A stretch of DNA of 20,859 nt from contig JAJYPA010000088.1 in assembly GCA_021795795.1 (NCBI GenBank), positions 1-20,859 on the forward strand, written 5' to 3'. This stretch comes from Pseudomonadota bacterium (lineage in GTDB: Bacteria; Pseudomonadota; Gammaproteobacteria; Halothiobacillales; Halothiobacillaceae). The notes below the pieces were generated by a model that saw nothing but the letters and a program-made list of their open reading frames with translations, did no database searches and was not told the origin of the DNA. Shown piece after piece: positions 13,663-20,859 of this stretch (position 1 is the stretch's first letter; the number at the start of each line of letters is the position of its first letter). The position numbers were made by a program, and so were the translations under genes.

Positions 13663-14157
13663 TTATTCAAGATGTCGATGAATATACTTATTTTCGTGAA
13701 CCTCCAAATTGCCGACTTCGCATTCCTCCTCATAGTGCACGAACGCACGGCGCAACCGTTCCGCCCAGTTCTCGCCCAACTGCACGCCAATTTCCGCCAT
13801 CTTCGCCTCGATCTGCTCGGATGTGGCTTGCAGTAAGTCGTAAGTGATCTCAATCCTGGTACCGTCCATCACCACGGCTTTGATACCCATCATCGCCTGC
13901 AATTCGCCGAAGAGTCTATCGGCCTCCTTTGGAGACAGTGGCTGAACCAAGCGCAGACGCCGTCGTTTCACGATCTCTTTCCCCTCCTGTTTCGGTGCAC
14001 TCTGCTCCGGCAATCCGATATACAAATGAGGGTTGGCCAAGAAGCGCTCCTGGCATTGTTTTGAGCAAAATGCATAATGTATTTGCAGAAGCTCAATTTC
14101 ATATCGATCCGATTCTACTTGCATGCCGCACACAGGGTCTGTCACTAAAATCGCCAC
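13663..14157 (-). CDS. YHS-domain metal-binding protein with an HMA-like C-terminus
   Basis: This is a 164-residue protein. The N-terminal YHS domain (TDPVCGMQVES...YAFCSKQCQERFLANP, with Cys10, Cys31 and Cys35) is a likely copper-binding module, much like the start of the ATPase downstream. After a basic linker (KRRRLRL), residues about 66-125 have an HMA-like rhythm (RLRLVQPLSPKEADRLFGEL, then RIEITYDLLQ) without CxxC. The tail resembles the small HMA-like protein at the operon's end. The start is a GTG at 14157, supported by GAGGAG 6 bases upstream; the ATG 2 bases earlier is out of frame. It may deliver copper to the ATPase's metal-binding modules (inference). Confidence 0.78.
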   Translation of the reverse strand: MAILVTDPVCGMQVESDRYEIELLQIHYAFCSKQCQERFLANPHLYIGLPEQSAPKQEGKEIVKRRRLRLVQPLSPKEADRLFGELQAMMGIKAVVMDGTRIEITYDLLQATSEQIEAKMAEIGVQLGENWAERLRRAFVHYEEECEVGNLEVHENKYIHRHLE

Positions 14158-14563
14158 ATCACGCTCCTCATGATCGGCTTGTCAGGACTGCCGTTTCCAG
14201 GACTTCTATTCAAATCTGCCCGCTTTTGTTTCTGCGCTGACATACACATCGATCGGATCATTGCAAGCAGGCTCCAGTATTTGCCAGTCGAATTGGATCG
14301 GGAATTTTTATCCAGAAACCCCTACCATCCCGATTTCATACATGACAGGAAACCAGCTTGGGCACTATCTCGCTCTGATCAAGGGTGTTCACCATGCATG
14401 AAAAACTGACATGAAAATCATCGTACCGATTACGTGCCCGGTCATGATTCGTCTCAATATCGCACCCCCCTGATCTCGGCAAGCTGCCGCACATGCTCAA
14501 CATCGGCAATATAGATTGGGAGCACACGTGCGATCAATAATGCAGCTGGCTGCATTATCCATA
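14158..14563. other. Intergenic stretch with no recognised gene
   Basis: These 406 bases between the Met-rich gene and the YHS gene hold only short frames without family matches or good start signals. The right end has a perfect 9-bp inverted repeat (14537-14558). The promoter of the YHS-HD-GYP-ATPase operon should lie at the left end, but I could not pick it out with confidence. A MerR-type (CueR) operator with its usual 19-base spacer was looked for and not seen. Confidence 0.5.
14537..14558. repeat. Perfect 9-bp inverted repeat
   Basis: ATAATGCAG (14537-14545) and CTGCATTAT (14550-14558) flank a 4-base loop, 5 bases downstream of the Met-rich gene's stop. In the direction of that gene no U-run follows, so it may act as a weak terminator or an mRNA-end stabiliser, or it may be an operator. 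Confidence 0.55.
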
Positions 14564-14935
14564 TCAGTTCTTTCCGGGAACGCCTGAGCCCATCATTTGA
14601 TTCATCCGCTCGTGCATCTGATGCATTTGTTGCAGCATGTCCGGGTTCCTCTTGCCGCATTCGCCCATGGATGACATGCTTGCCATCATTCCGGACATCT
14701 CCTTCATCTGTTCGCTCATTTGCTTGCGCATTGCGGGTGTCATTTCACGGGACATCATCCGCGAAGACATGGCATTCATCTGGCTGGACATATCGTGCAT
14801 CAGACCGGATTTTTGTTGACTACAGGCGCCCGCGTGATCGTTCCCACCCATCATGCCTTGCCCCATCTGGGCGTATACCGGCATAGCAAACGTAAACGTA
14901 CCCGCAAACAGGAACATATAAAATATGGTTCTCAT
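14564..14935 (-). CDS. Met-rich exported protein, probable periplasmic copper binder
   Basis: This 123-residue protein has a signal peptide (MRTIFYMFLFAGTFTFAMPVYAQ, with cleavage near AQ). The mature part carries about 24 Met, many as MxxM or MM pairs, together with His and two Cys (the latter in GACSQQ and GECGK). Clustered Met in the periplasm typically coordinates Cu(I) or Ag(I). Predicted helical repeats (MRKQMSEQMKEMSGMMASM) suggest an elongated helical protein. I do not recognise a named family; CopK or PcoE-like metal sponges are functional analogues only. The ATG at 14935 has AAAGG 7 bases upstream. It follows cusF on the same strand and has its own large palindrome upstream, so separate regulation is likely. 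Confidence 0.75.
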   Translation of the reverse strand: MRTIFYMFLFAGTFTFAMPVYAQMGQGMMGGNDHAGACSQQKSGLMHDMSSQMNAMSSRMMSREMTPAMRKQMSEQMKEMSGMMASMSSMGECGKRNPDMLQQMHQMHERMNQMMGSGVPGKN

Positions 14936-14959
14936 GATTTACCTTTCTAAAAAATTAAC

Positions 14960-14983
14960 TTCAAATACATTGTAGTATTTGAA
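14960..14983. promoter_or_regulatory. 24-bp palindrome, candidate metalloregulator operator
   Basis: TTCAAATAC and GTATTTGAA are perfect 9-bp arms around ATTGTA. The site is 24 bases upstream of the Met-rich gene's ATG, where a -10 or -35 would lie. The shape recalls operators of ArsR/SmtB-type repressors such as CadC (CAAATA...TATTTG). The regulator is not encoded in this window. Confidence 0.6.
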
Positions 14984-15021
14984 TCGGTGTCGATTATTCT
15001 GCATGAGTAAAATTCGTCTGG

Positions 15022-15056
15022 CCCCTCGCTGCTGACCGTAACGAGGGGAATTTTTT
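15022..15056 (+). terminator. Hairpin with T-run downstream of cusF
   Basis: CCCCTCG (15022-15028) pairs with CGAGGGG (15042-15048) across a 13-base loop, and AATTTTTT follows on the plus strand. It lies immediately after the cusF stop. In the cusF direction the same hairpin is preceded by an A-run and lacks a good U-run, so it would stop rightward readthrough best and may work in both directions. Confidence 0.55.
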
Positions 15057-15057
15057 C

Positions 15058-15402
15058 TTATCTCACGCTCGTTATGACGTATTTGTTTCCTTCCTTGACG
15101 AACTCGAACGCCACTCTTTTTCCCGGAATAAGCTTATTGAACAAAGCCTTGTCCTCTACAGCGTAACTCATGGTCATGGCCGGCCAATTGAGGCTTTTGA
15201 CAGGTTCATGCGCGAGAGTCACACTATTCTTGGCACGATCGACCATCCTGACCAGCCCGGTGGTCGCGTACGTGATGCCTTTCTGATTCATGGACATGCC
15301 CGGCATGTCCATGCCTTTCATGTCCATATTATTGGGCTGCGCAAGCGCGATTCCAGAGGTGGACACGCACAAAATCAGCGAGAAGGTTGCAATGTGTTTC
15401 AT
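15058..15402 (-). CDS. cusF: CusF-like periplasmic Cu(I)/Ag(I) chaperone
   Basis: CusF carries Cu(I) or Ag(I) in the periplasm and hands it to CusB for export. This 114-residue protein has a signal peptide (ending IALAQ), a Met-rich stretch (NMDMKGMDMPGMSM), then the CusF OB-fold. The metal site is recognisable: His65 in TLAHEPV, then Trp73, Met76 and Met78 in LNWPAMTM, matching the His-Trp-Met-Met set of the E. coli protein. The ATG at 15402 follows a repeated GGAAAGG. The gene lies 149 bases downstream of the broken PII-like gene, in line with cusCBA. The N-terminal Met/Asp/His-poor repeat is longer than in E. coli CusF and may add binding capacity. Confidence 0.93.
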   Translation of the reverse strand: MKHIATFSLILCVSTSGIALAQPNNMDMKGMDMPGMSMNQKGITYATTGLVRMVDRAKNSVTLAHEPVKSLNWPAMTMSYAVEDKALFNKLIPGKRVAFEFVKEGNKYVITSVR

Positions 15403-15551
15403 GATGACTTTCCTTTCCTAGTTAAGTTTGCTCGAACTGCTACAGGCATATGCCATTCGTACATGGCACTGTTCCTTAATCTTCCACTTTATTGTTTTTA
15501 CTGGCATGCATATCAGACTTCCTGAAAAGCTGGTTTTCAGAGATGCATCGC
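15403..15551 (-). other. Spacer between the PII-like gene and cusF with two small inverted repeats
   Basis: The stretch has a 7-bp hairpin CTGAAAA/TTTTCAG (15522-15540) just after the restored PII stop and a GCCAT/ATGGC inverted repeat (15452-15467) upstream of cusF. Either could be a terminator or control site, but neither has convincing companion signals. Confidence 0.35.
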
Positions 15552-15891
15552 CTAAACCTCATCCGGCCGCACCTCCGCACGCTGGCGGATGCGGTAGAGC
15601 TTGCTGACCGGCAGTACAGCCACGATTCCATCTCCCTTCACGGCCGGTATAGGCCGCCTCCATGATGGCTTGCACAACGTCATCCGCACGTTCGGCAGAG
15701 GTGAAAATTTCAACTCTGGCGTGTGTCGTCATACAGTCGCGGCTGTAGAAGTCAGCATACTCGCCGTGACCCTTGACGCTTGTCACGCAGATGCCATGCA
15801 CCCCCAGTTCCTGCAGACGTTGCTCCACTCTCTCCAGAACGCCGGTACGGATAACCGCTGTAACCTTACAAAAATCCGTAGTCTTCTCCAT
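15552..15891 (-). pseudogene. PII-like (GlnB-fold) protein, disrupted by a one-base frameshift
   Basis: PII-like proteins are trimeric signal sensors, and a branch encoded next to cusABC-type genes has been described (PII-NG, from memory). From the ATG at 15891 (AAGGAG upstream) 86 residues fit the family: FCKVTAVIRTGVLERVEQRL, the T-loop region GHGEYADFYSRD and a conserved AYTGREG. After that the frame shifts near 15633, where GGGAGAT has one extra base compared with the expected GGGGAT-type reading. The +1 frame then gives DGIVAVLPVSKLYRIRQRAE and a stop at 15552. Restored length is 112 residues, the usual size for PII. As read, translation runs to 15559 with an unrelated tail. The cause may be a true mutation or a sequence error. 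The T-loop Tyr (Y45/Y49) is not the GlnB uridylylation motif. Confidence 0.8.
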
Positions 15892-15914
15892 TGCCAACTC
15901 CTTTTCCGTAACAA

Positions 15915-18900
15915 TCAATCATGGCTCTTCTGATGTATAGGTCTTGCGTTGATCCCTCTTGGAGCAGGATTATTGGATAAACCGATCCCGCGCCTCTCCT
16001 TGATAAGCAGCACCCAGCCGTAAATGACTGGCAATACCAAAAGGGAAAGGATGGTACTGGTGACCATGCCGCCGATCATCGGGGCCGCGATCCTGCGCAT
16101 CACGTCGGATCCCGTACCGCTCCCCCACATGATGGGGAGTAGCCCTGCGATCACCGCGGTCGCCGTCATGGCGATCGGGCGTACCCGCAAGGTCGTGCCG
16201 GAATGCACGGCAGCGACGATTTCCGCCTGGGTAAGATGCCCACCGTTTTCCTCTTTCCGCTTTTCGATGATCTGATCGATGAAGGTCAGCACCAGCACGC
16301 CGATTTCGGCCGAAACGCCGGCAAGCGCAATGAAGCCCACCGCGACGGCAACAGAAAGGTTGAAGCCGAGCAACCATATCAGCCAGAAGCCGCCAGCCAG
16401 CGCGAAGGGGATGGTGAGCATCACGACGAGCGGCTCGGTGAAGTTTTTGAAGTTGAAGTAGAGCAGCAGAAAGATCGTCAACAATGTGAGCGGCACCACC
16501 ATCTTCAGGCGCTCTGCGGCGCGCTGCATGTACTCGAACTGTCCCGACCAGGATACGGTATATCCGGGTGGTATTCTCACGGTTTTTTCCACCATCTCCT
16601 TCGCATGTCCCACATAGCCGCCGATATCGCTGGTCTTGATGTCCACGTAGATCCAGGCGTTCGGCACGGCATTTTCCGTCTTGATCGATGGCGGCCCACG
16701 GCGCAGCGACAGATTCGAGACCAGCGAAAGCGGAATCTGGGCGCCGGTCGGTGTGGGAATCAGGACGCGCTTCAAGGTTTCGATGTTGTCCCGCAATTCC
16801 CTGGGATAACGCAGATTCACCGGGTAGCGCTCCAGCCCTTCGACAGTTTGGGTGACGTTCATGCCGCCTATCGCGGACTGCATGACGTCTTCCACATCCC
16901 CTACCGTCAGTCCGTAACGTGCAGCTGCTTCACGGTCGATGTCGAAATCGAGATAATAGCCACCCGCCGACTTGTCCGAATAAGCCGAAAGGGTTTCCGG
17001 CATTGTTTTCAGGGTCTCCGCAATCTCACCTGCCACCTTTTCCAGGATATGAATGTCGGGGCCCGAAACCTTGATCCCGACCGGGGTCTTGATACCGGTC
17101 GAGAGCATGTCGATGCGCGTCTTGATCGGATAGGTCCAGGCGTTCGAGAGGCCAGGGAAATGGATGGCCCTGTCCATCTCGCGCATCAGTGCCTTCGTCG
17201 TCTTTTCAGGATTCGGCCACTCTTGCCTGGGCTTGAGACGTATGGTTGTCTCGAACATGGAAAGCGGCGCGGGATCGGTTGCGGTATCCGCACGTCCCGC
17301 CTTTCCGAATACGCTCTCGACCTCGGGGAAGGTCTTCAATATCCTGTCCGTCTGCTGGAGAAGCTCTCTTGCCTTGCCGATCGAAATACCCGGGTCGGTG
17401 GTCGGCATGTAAAGGATATCGCCTTCATCGAGCGGCGGCATGAATTCCGATCCGGTCTTCATTACCGGATAAACCGTCGCTGCAAGTAGCACCAGCGCGA
17501 GCGCAATCGTCGTTTTTCTGTGACGGATCGCAATCTCCAAAAACGGTCCATGCAGGCGCTTCAACCAGATGTTGAGCTTGTTGCTCTCCTCCCTGGGGAT
17601 TTTCCCCCTGATCAAGAGCCCCATCAAAACCGGGACCAGCGTGACTGCAAGAAGCGCGGCGCCCGCCATGGAATAGGTCTTGGTGAACGCCAGCGGCGAG
17701 AAAAGCCTGCCTTCCTGGGCCTGGAGGGTGAACACGGGCAGGAAGGACACAGTAATGATCAAAAGCGAAAAGAACAGGGCAGGCCCCACTTCCCTGGAGG
17801 CCGTAGCGATCGCTGCCCATCTCGCATTTGGTGAGTTGGCGTCGTTGCCCAAATGTTCAAGATGCTTGTGGGCATTCTCGATCATGACAATCGCACCGTC
17901 TATCATCGCGCCGATGGCGATCGCGATCCCGCCGAGCGACATGATGTTCGCGGAAATGCCCTGCCATCTCATGATGATGAAGGCGATCAGTATGCCGACA
18001 GGGAGGCTGATGATGGCCACGAGCGAACTCCTGGCGTGCATCAGGAACAGGAGGCAGATCAGTGCGACCACCACCGATTCCTCGATCAGCTTGTCCTTGA
18101 GGTTCGAGACTGCCCGCTCGATCAGGTTGCCGCGGTCGTAGACCGGGACGATCTCCACACCCTCCGGAAGGCCCTTTTTCAGTTCAGCCAGTTTTTGCCT
18201 CACCCGCTCTATCGTGGCGAGCGCATTGCCGCCGTAGCGCATGATGACCACCCCGCCGGCCACTTCCCCCTTGCCGTCCAGATCGGCTACCCCGCGCCGC
18301 AATTCCGGGCCTAGATGAATGTCGGCGACCTGCTTGAGGAGGATGGGCGTGCCGTTGGCATCCGTCCCTAGCGGTATCGTTTCGAGATCATGCAGGCTCC
18401 TGATGTAGCCCAGCCCCCTCACCATGTATTCGGTCTCGCCCATTTCAACGAGACGTCCCCCGACGTCGTTGTTGCTGCGCTGGATCGCCTGCTTCACCCT
18501 GGACAAAGGGATGTTGTAGGCGAGGAGCGCATCGGGTTTGACCTCGACCTGGTACTGCTTGACGTATCCGCCGATGGAAGCGACTTCGGATACGCCTTCC
18601 ACCGTCTGAAGGGGGTAGCGCAGATACCAGTCCTGAATGGATCGGAGCTGGGCTAGGTCGTGGCGCCCGGATTTGTCGACAAGGGCGTATTCGTAGATCC
18701 AGCCCACCCCTGTCGCATCCGGACCCAGTTTCGGCGAGATGCCTTGAGGAAGGCGGTCTGCGGCATAGTTCAGGGATTCGAGCACACGGCTTCTTGCCCA
18801 GTACATGTCGGTGCCGTCCTTGAAAATCACGTAGACCATGGAAAAACCGAAGAAGGAATAACCGCGCACTACCTTGGTATTCGGAACGGAGAGCATTGCC

Positions 18901-19112
18901 GTGGTGAGAGGGTAGGTCACCTGGTCTTCCACCACCTGGGGCGATTGACCCGGGAAACCGGTGAACACGATGACCTGTACGTCCGAAAGATCGGGAATGG
19001 CGTCCAGCGGAATGCTCCGCATCGCCTGAAAACCTGCGAAAGAGATCAAAAGTATTGCGATCAGAACCAGGAAGCGGTTCCTGATCGAGGCATCGATCAG
19101 TGAGCGGATCAT
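15915..19112 (-). CDS. cusA: CusA-type heavy-metal RND efflux pump
   Basis: CusA is the proton-driven inner-membrane pump of the CusCBA tripartite exporter for Cu(I) and Ag(I). This 1065-residue protein has the full RND plan. TM4 reads AIGAMIDGAIVMIENAHK, with the proton-relay Asp405 at the same position as in E. coli CusA. The three Met of the periplasmic metal site are present at M569 (LYMP), M619 (PLSMFET) and M669 (RIDMLSTG), matching M573, M623 and M672 of the E. coli protein, so monovalent copper or silver is expected rather than Zn/Co/Ni. The start overlaps the cusB stop (ATGA, 19109-19112). The last bases overlap the upstream frame of the PII-like gene, whose ATG is 23 bases after the cusA stop. 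Confidence 0.96.
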   Translation of the reverse strand: MIRSLIDASIRNRFLVLIAILLISFAGFQAMRSIPLDAIPDLSDVQVIVFTGFPGQSPQVVEDQVTYPLTTAMLSVPNTKVVRGYSFFGFSMVYVIFKDGTDMYWARSRVLESLNYAADRLPQGISPKLGPDATGVGWIYEYALVDKSGRHDLAQLRSIQDWYLRYPLQTVEGVSEVASIGGYVKQYQVEVKPDALLAYNIPLSRVKQAIQRSNNDVGGRLVEMGETEYMVRGLGYIRSLHDLETIPLGTDANGTPILLKQVADIHLGPELRRGVADLDGKGEVAGGVVIMRYGGNALATIERVRQKLAELKKGLPEGVEIVPVYDRGNLIERAVSNLKDKLIEESVVVALICLLFLMHARSSLVAIISLPVGILIAFIIMRWQGISANIMSLGGIAIAIGAMIDGAIVMIENAHKHLEHLGNDANSPNARWAAIATASREVGPALFFSLLIITVSFLPVFTLQAQEGRLFSPLAFTKTYSMAGAALLAVTLVPVLMGLLIRGKIPREESNKLNIWLKRLHGPFLEIAIRHRKTTIALALVLLAATVYPVMKTGSEFMPPLDEGDILYMPTTDPGISIGKARELLQQTDRILKTFPEVESVFGKAGRADTATDPAPLSMFETTIRLKPRQEWPNPEKTTKALMREMDRAIHFPGLSNAWTYPIKTRIDMLSTGIKTPVGIKVSGPDIHILEKVAGEIAETLKTMPETLSAYSDKSAGGYYLDFDIDREAAARYGLTVGDVEDVMQSAIGGMNVTQTVEGLERYPVNLRYPRELRDNIETLKRVLIPTPTGAQIPLSLVSNLSLRRGPPSIKTENAVPNAWIYVDIKTSDIGGYVGHAKEMVEKTVRIPPGYTVSWSGQFEYMQRAAERLKMVVPLTLLTIFLLLYFNFKNFTEPLVVMLTIPFALAGGFWLIWLLGFNLSVAVAVGFIALAGVSAEIGVLVLTFIDQIIEKRKEENGGHLTQAEIVAAVHSGTTLRVRPIAMTATAVIAGLLPIMWGSGTGSDVMRRIAAPMIGGMVTSTILSLLVLPVIYGWVLLIKERRGIGLSNNPAPRGINARPIHQKSHD

Positions 19113-20395
19113 TTCTTGCCCCCCATCTTCATGCCTTCATGCGTTTTCTGTTCTGACATCCTGGAAGCAGCTTCCCTGATCTTGGATTCGGAATCCAGCA
19201 GGAACTGGCCGGACGTGACGACGGTCTCGTCTTCCTTCAGACCTTTCAGAATCTGCACCCTGCCGTTCGACGACACGCCAAGGACGACATCGCGAGGTTC
19301 GAATCGTCCTGGGGCTGTCTGGACGAATACCATGTTCCTGGTCCCTGTCCTGATTACGGCCTCAGAAGGTACAGTCAATGCATCGACCTGTCTGTCGGAC
19401 TGAACATCGACATCGGCATACATGTCGGGCTTGAGGAGCTGCCCCGGATTATCCAGTTCGATGCGGACTTTGACTGTCCGGGTCTTCGCTTCCAGGTAGG
19501 GATAGATGTAGGCAATTCTACCGGTGAAGCTGCGCCCAGGAATGTCGGCAAACTTCAGGCTGACGGAGTCCCCTTGCTTTGCCCAGGGCATGTCGTTCTC
19601 ATAGAGGTCCGCGAGCACCCATACCGTGGATAGATCGGCGATCGCATAAAGCTCAGTCTCGGGGCCTATCCTGTCCCCTTCCCGCACGCCGATGTTCGTC
19701 ACGATGCCCGTCATCGGAGAGTCGATTGAAACGTCCTTCATGACCTCCCTGTCCTTCTCTAGTTTTCTTATCAGGCGTTCGGGCATGTCGAAAAGCTTGA
19801 GACGCTGTCTTGTCGATTCCACCAAGCTCGCCGCGCCTTTCCTCACATCGGCGAACGGGCTCGCCTTCAACCCGGCAGCATTGCCCAGAGCCAGAAGGTA
19901 TTCCTGCTGCGAGGAAACAAGCTGGGGCGAATAGATGGCAAGCAAGGGCTCTCCCTTCTTCACCTGCTGTCCGCTCTTGTCGGCATAAGCCTTGTCGACC
20001 CATCCCGAATATTTGGGATGAAGACGGACGAGCCTCTCCTCGTCGTAGGTGACCCGCCCCACCGTGCGGATGTCGCGAGCGAGTTCTTCGCGCCGCGCCG
20101 TTTCCGTCCTGACCCCGATGTCCTGAATGACAGCAGGGTCGATCCTGACCTCGCCCGGAGACACCTTGCCAGCATTACTCTCGGCATAGACAGGGAGGTA
20201 ATCCATGCCCATGTCGTCCTTGGCGGGAACCGGGGATGTGATCTCCGGGTTCATGGGATTGCGGTAATAGAGGGGCTTTTTTGCCATGACGGCCGGCTGC
20301 CTTGTCTGTGGCTGTTTCATCGATGAAGCAAGGTAGCCGATGCCAGCCCCAAGAACGAGGGTGATGATAGCTGTTGCCAGGATTTGCTTATTCAT
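19109..20395 (-). CDS. cusB: CusB-like membrane fusion (adaptor) protein
   Basis: This is the periplasmic adaptor that joins CusA to CusC and receives metal from CusF. The start is set at 20395 (ATG with GGAG 8 bases upstream) rather than the earlier frame opening, giving 428 residues. An N-terminal signal-anchor (ILATAIITLVLGAGIGYL) is followed by a Met-rich HMBD-like module (YYRNPMNPEI, then DDMGMDYLPVY), which in E. coli CusB is where Met residues bind metal. Lipoyl and hairpin domains (GWVDKAYADKSGQQVKKGEPLLAIYSPQLVSSQQEYL), a beta-barrel (IADLSTVWVLADLYENDM) and a C-terminal His/Met/Lys-rich tail (HEGMKMGGKK) complete it. It overlaps cusC by 8 bases and cusA by 4 bases. Confidence 0.94.
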   Translation of the reverse strand: MNKQILATAIITLVLGAGIGYLASSMKQPQTRQPAVMAKKPLYYRNPMNPEITSPVPAKDDMGMDYLPVYAESNAGKVSPGEVRIDPAVIQDIGVRTETARREELARDIRTVGRVTYDEERLVRLHPKYSGWVDKAYADKSGQQVKKGEPLLAIYSPQLVSSQQEYLLALGNAAGLKASPFADVRKGAASLVESTRQRLKLFDMPERLIRKLEKDREVMKDVSIDSPMTGIVTNIGVREGDRIGPETELYAIADLSTVWVLADLYENDMPWAKQGDSVSLKFADIPGRSFTGRIAYIYPYLEAKTRTVKVRIELDNPGQLLKPDMYADVDVQSDRQVDALTVPSEAVIRTGTRNMVFVQTAPGRFEPRDVVLGVSSNGRVQILKGLKEDETVVTSGQFLLDSESKIREAASRMSEQKTHEGMKMGGKK

Positions 20396-20859
20396 GATTC
20401 TTCTCCGTTCCCTTCTGGACTGGTGCACCTATGGCGGCCTGCAGCCTTGCCCATGCCTGCCAGCCGGCGCTCAACGCCTTCCAGTATTCGGTTTCATAGT
20501 TGTAGAGGGTGACTTGCGCGCGGACAAGGTTAAGGAAGTCGGCCTTGTCGACCTGGTAAGCGGACAGCATGGAGGCCGCCGTCTGGCTCGCTTGTGGGAT
20601 GATCCCGGACTTGAAGAGTTCGACTCTTTCCCGGTTCGCCCTGAAATCCGCAAGGGAAGCACCGATCTGCGCATCCACCTGTTCGATGCCGTCCTGCAAC
20701 GCATATTCGGCCTTCAGCGCCTCCGCCTTGCGCTGATCGAGCTCGCGATCCTGTTTCGTATCGGTAAAGATCGGCAGATTCATGGAAACCGTGACGCTCG
20801 CGAGATCCGCTCTTGGGCTGCCGTTCGCATTGTAACCGCTACGAAAACCGTATGCCGCA
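20388..20859 (-). CDS. cusC: CusC-like outer-membrane efflux protein (5' end cut by window edge)
   Basis: This is the C-terminal part of a TolC-family outer-membrane channel, expected to form the outer exit of the Cus system. The frame is open to the right edge and gives 156 codons. It shows GFRSGYN, the outer-membrane-protein pattern ADLASVTVSMNLPIF, the Gln/Glu/Arg-rich periplasmic helix (DRELDQRKAEALKAEYAL), and the closing helix DKADFLNLVRAQVTLYNYETEYWKAL before a short tail. An internal ATG at 20783 is inside the family sequence and is not the start. The stop overlaps the cusB start by 8 bases. The missing part, about two thirds of the gene, and any promoter or CusRS/CopRS regulators lie to the right. 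Confidence 0.9.
   Translation of the reverse strand, partial: AAYGFRSGYNANGSPRADLASVTVSMNLPIFTDTKQDRELDQRKAEALKAEYALQDGIEQVDAQIGASLADFRANRERVELFKSGIIPQASQTAASMLSAYQVDKADFLNLVRAQVTLYNYETEYWKALSAGWQAWARLQAAIGAPVQKGTEKNHE

Noticed and set aside
16203..17489. 428-codon plus-strand frame opposite cusA
   Set aside because: Its His/Arg/Gly-rich composition is typical of an antisense shadow; cusA is complete and conserved on the other strand.

Overview
The window looks like Gram-negative, proteobacterial DNA, probably from a betaproteobacterium. The evidence is P-type conjugation genes (TrbF, TrbG, TrbI), a three-part envelope-spanning Cus efflux system, good Shine-Dalgarno sites and moderately high GC. 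The genus is inferred and cannot be fixed from the sequence. Two units lie side by side: one end of an integrative, probably conjugative element (about 1-8.83 kb) and a copper/silver resistance cluster (about 9.9 kb to the right edge). A scarred stretch at about 8.83-9.9 kb separates them.

Element, left to right. On the minus strand lie trbI (cut by the left edge), trbG and trbF, parts of the mating-pair type IV secretion channel. Upstream of these in the same direction are a small membrane peptide gene with a terminator-like hairpin inside it, a sigma-70-like regulator candidate, an unknown 170-residue protein, and two winged-helix proteins resembling phage replication initiators. The larger initiator gene carries arrays of 12-, 23- and 24-bp direct repeats that may be the replication origin. 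Next comes a lambda-like switch: a Cro-like gene leftward and a CI/LexA-like (S24) repressor rightward, with back-to-back promoters. Further right are a short ORF, a DUF4224 protein and a tyrosine recombinase, all rightward. A 14-bp palindrome, ATRCG-N4-CGYAT, occurs twice exactly (and once imperfectly) in the switch and twice at the promoter upstream of the integrase. This suggests that one repressor controls both lysogeny and excision.

Junction. Downstream of the integrase are about 316 bp with no recognisable gene, where an attachment site would be expected. A DUF2127 membrane protein and a decayed PAP2 phosphatase follow. A possible transposase relic sits between the repressor and the integrase operon.

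Metal cluster, all on the minus strand. From upstream to downstream: cusC (cut by the right edge), cusB and cusA, overlapping; a PII-like gene broken by a one-base frameshift; cusF; a Met-rich exported protein; a YHS-domain protein; an HD-GYP domain protein; a P1B copper ATPase with one YHS and two CPMHPE-type metal-binding modules; a SHOCT membrane protein; and a small HMA-like protein ending in a Cys-Cys motif. The ATPase would move Cu(I) from cytoplasm to periplasm. CusF and perhaps the Met-rich protein would hold it there, and CusCBA would expel it across the outer membrane. The predicted c-di-GMP phosphodiesterase and the PII-like gene point to signalling inputs to this metal response.
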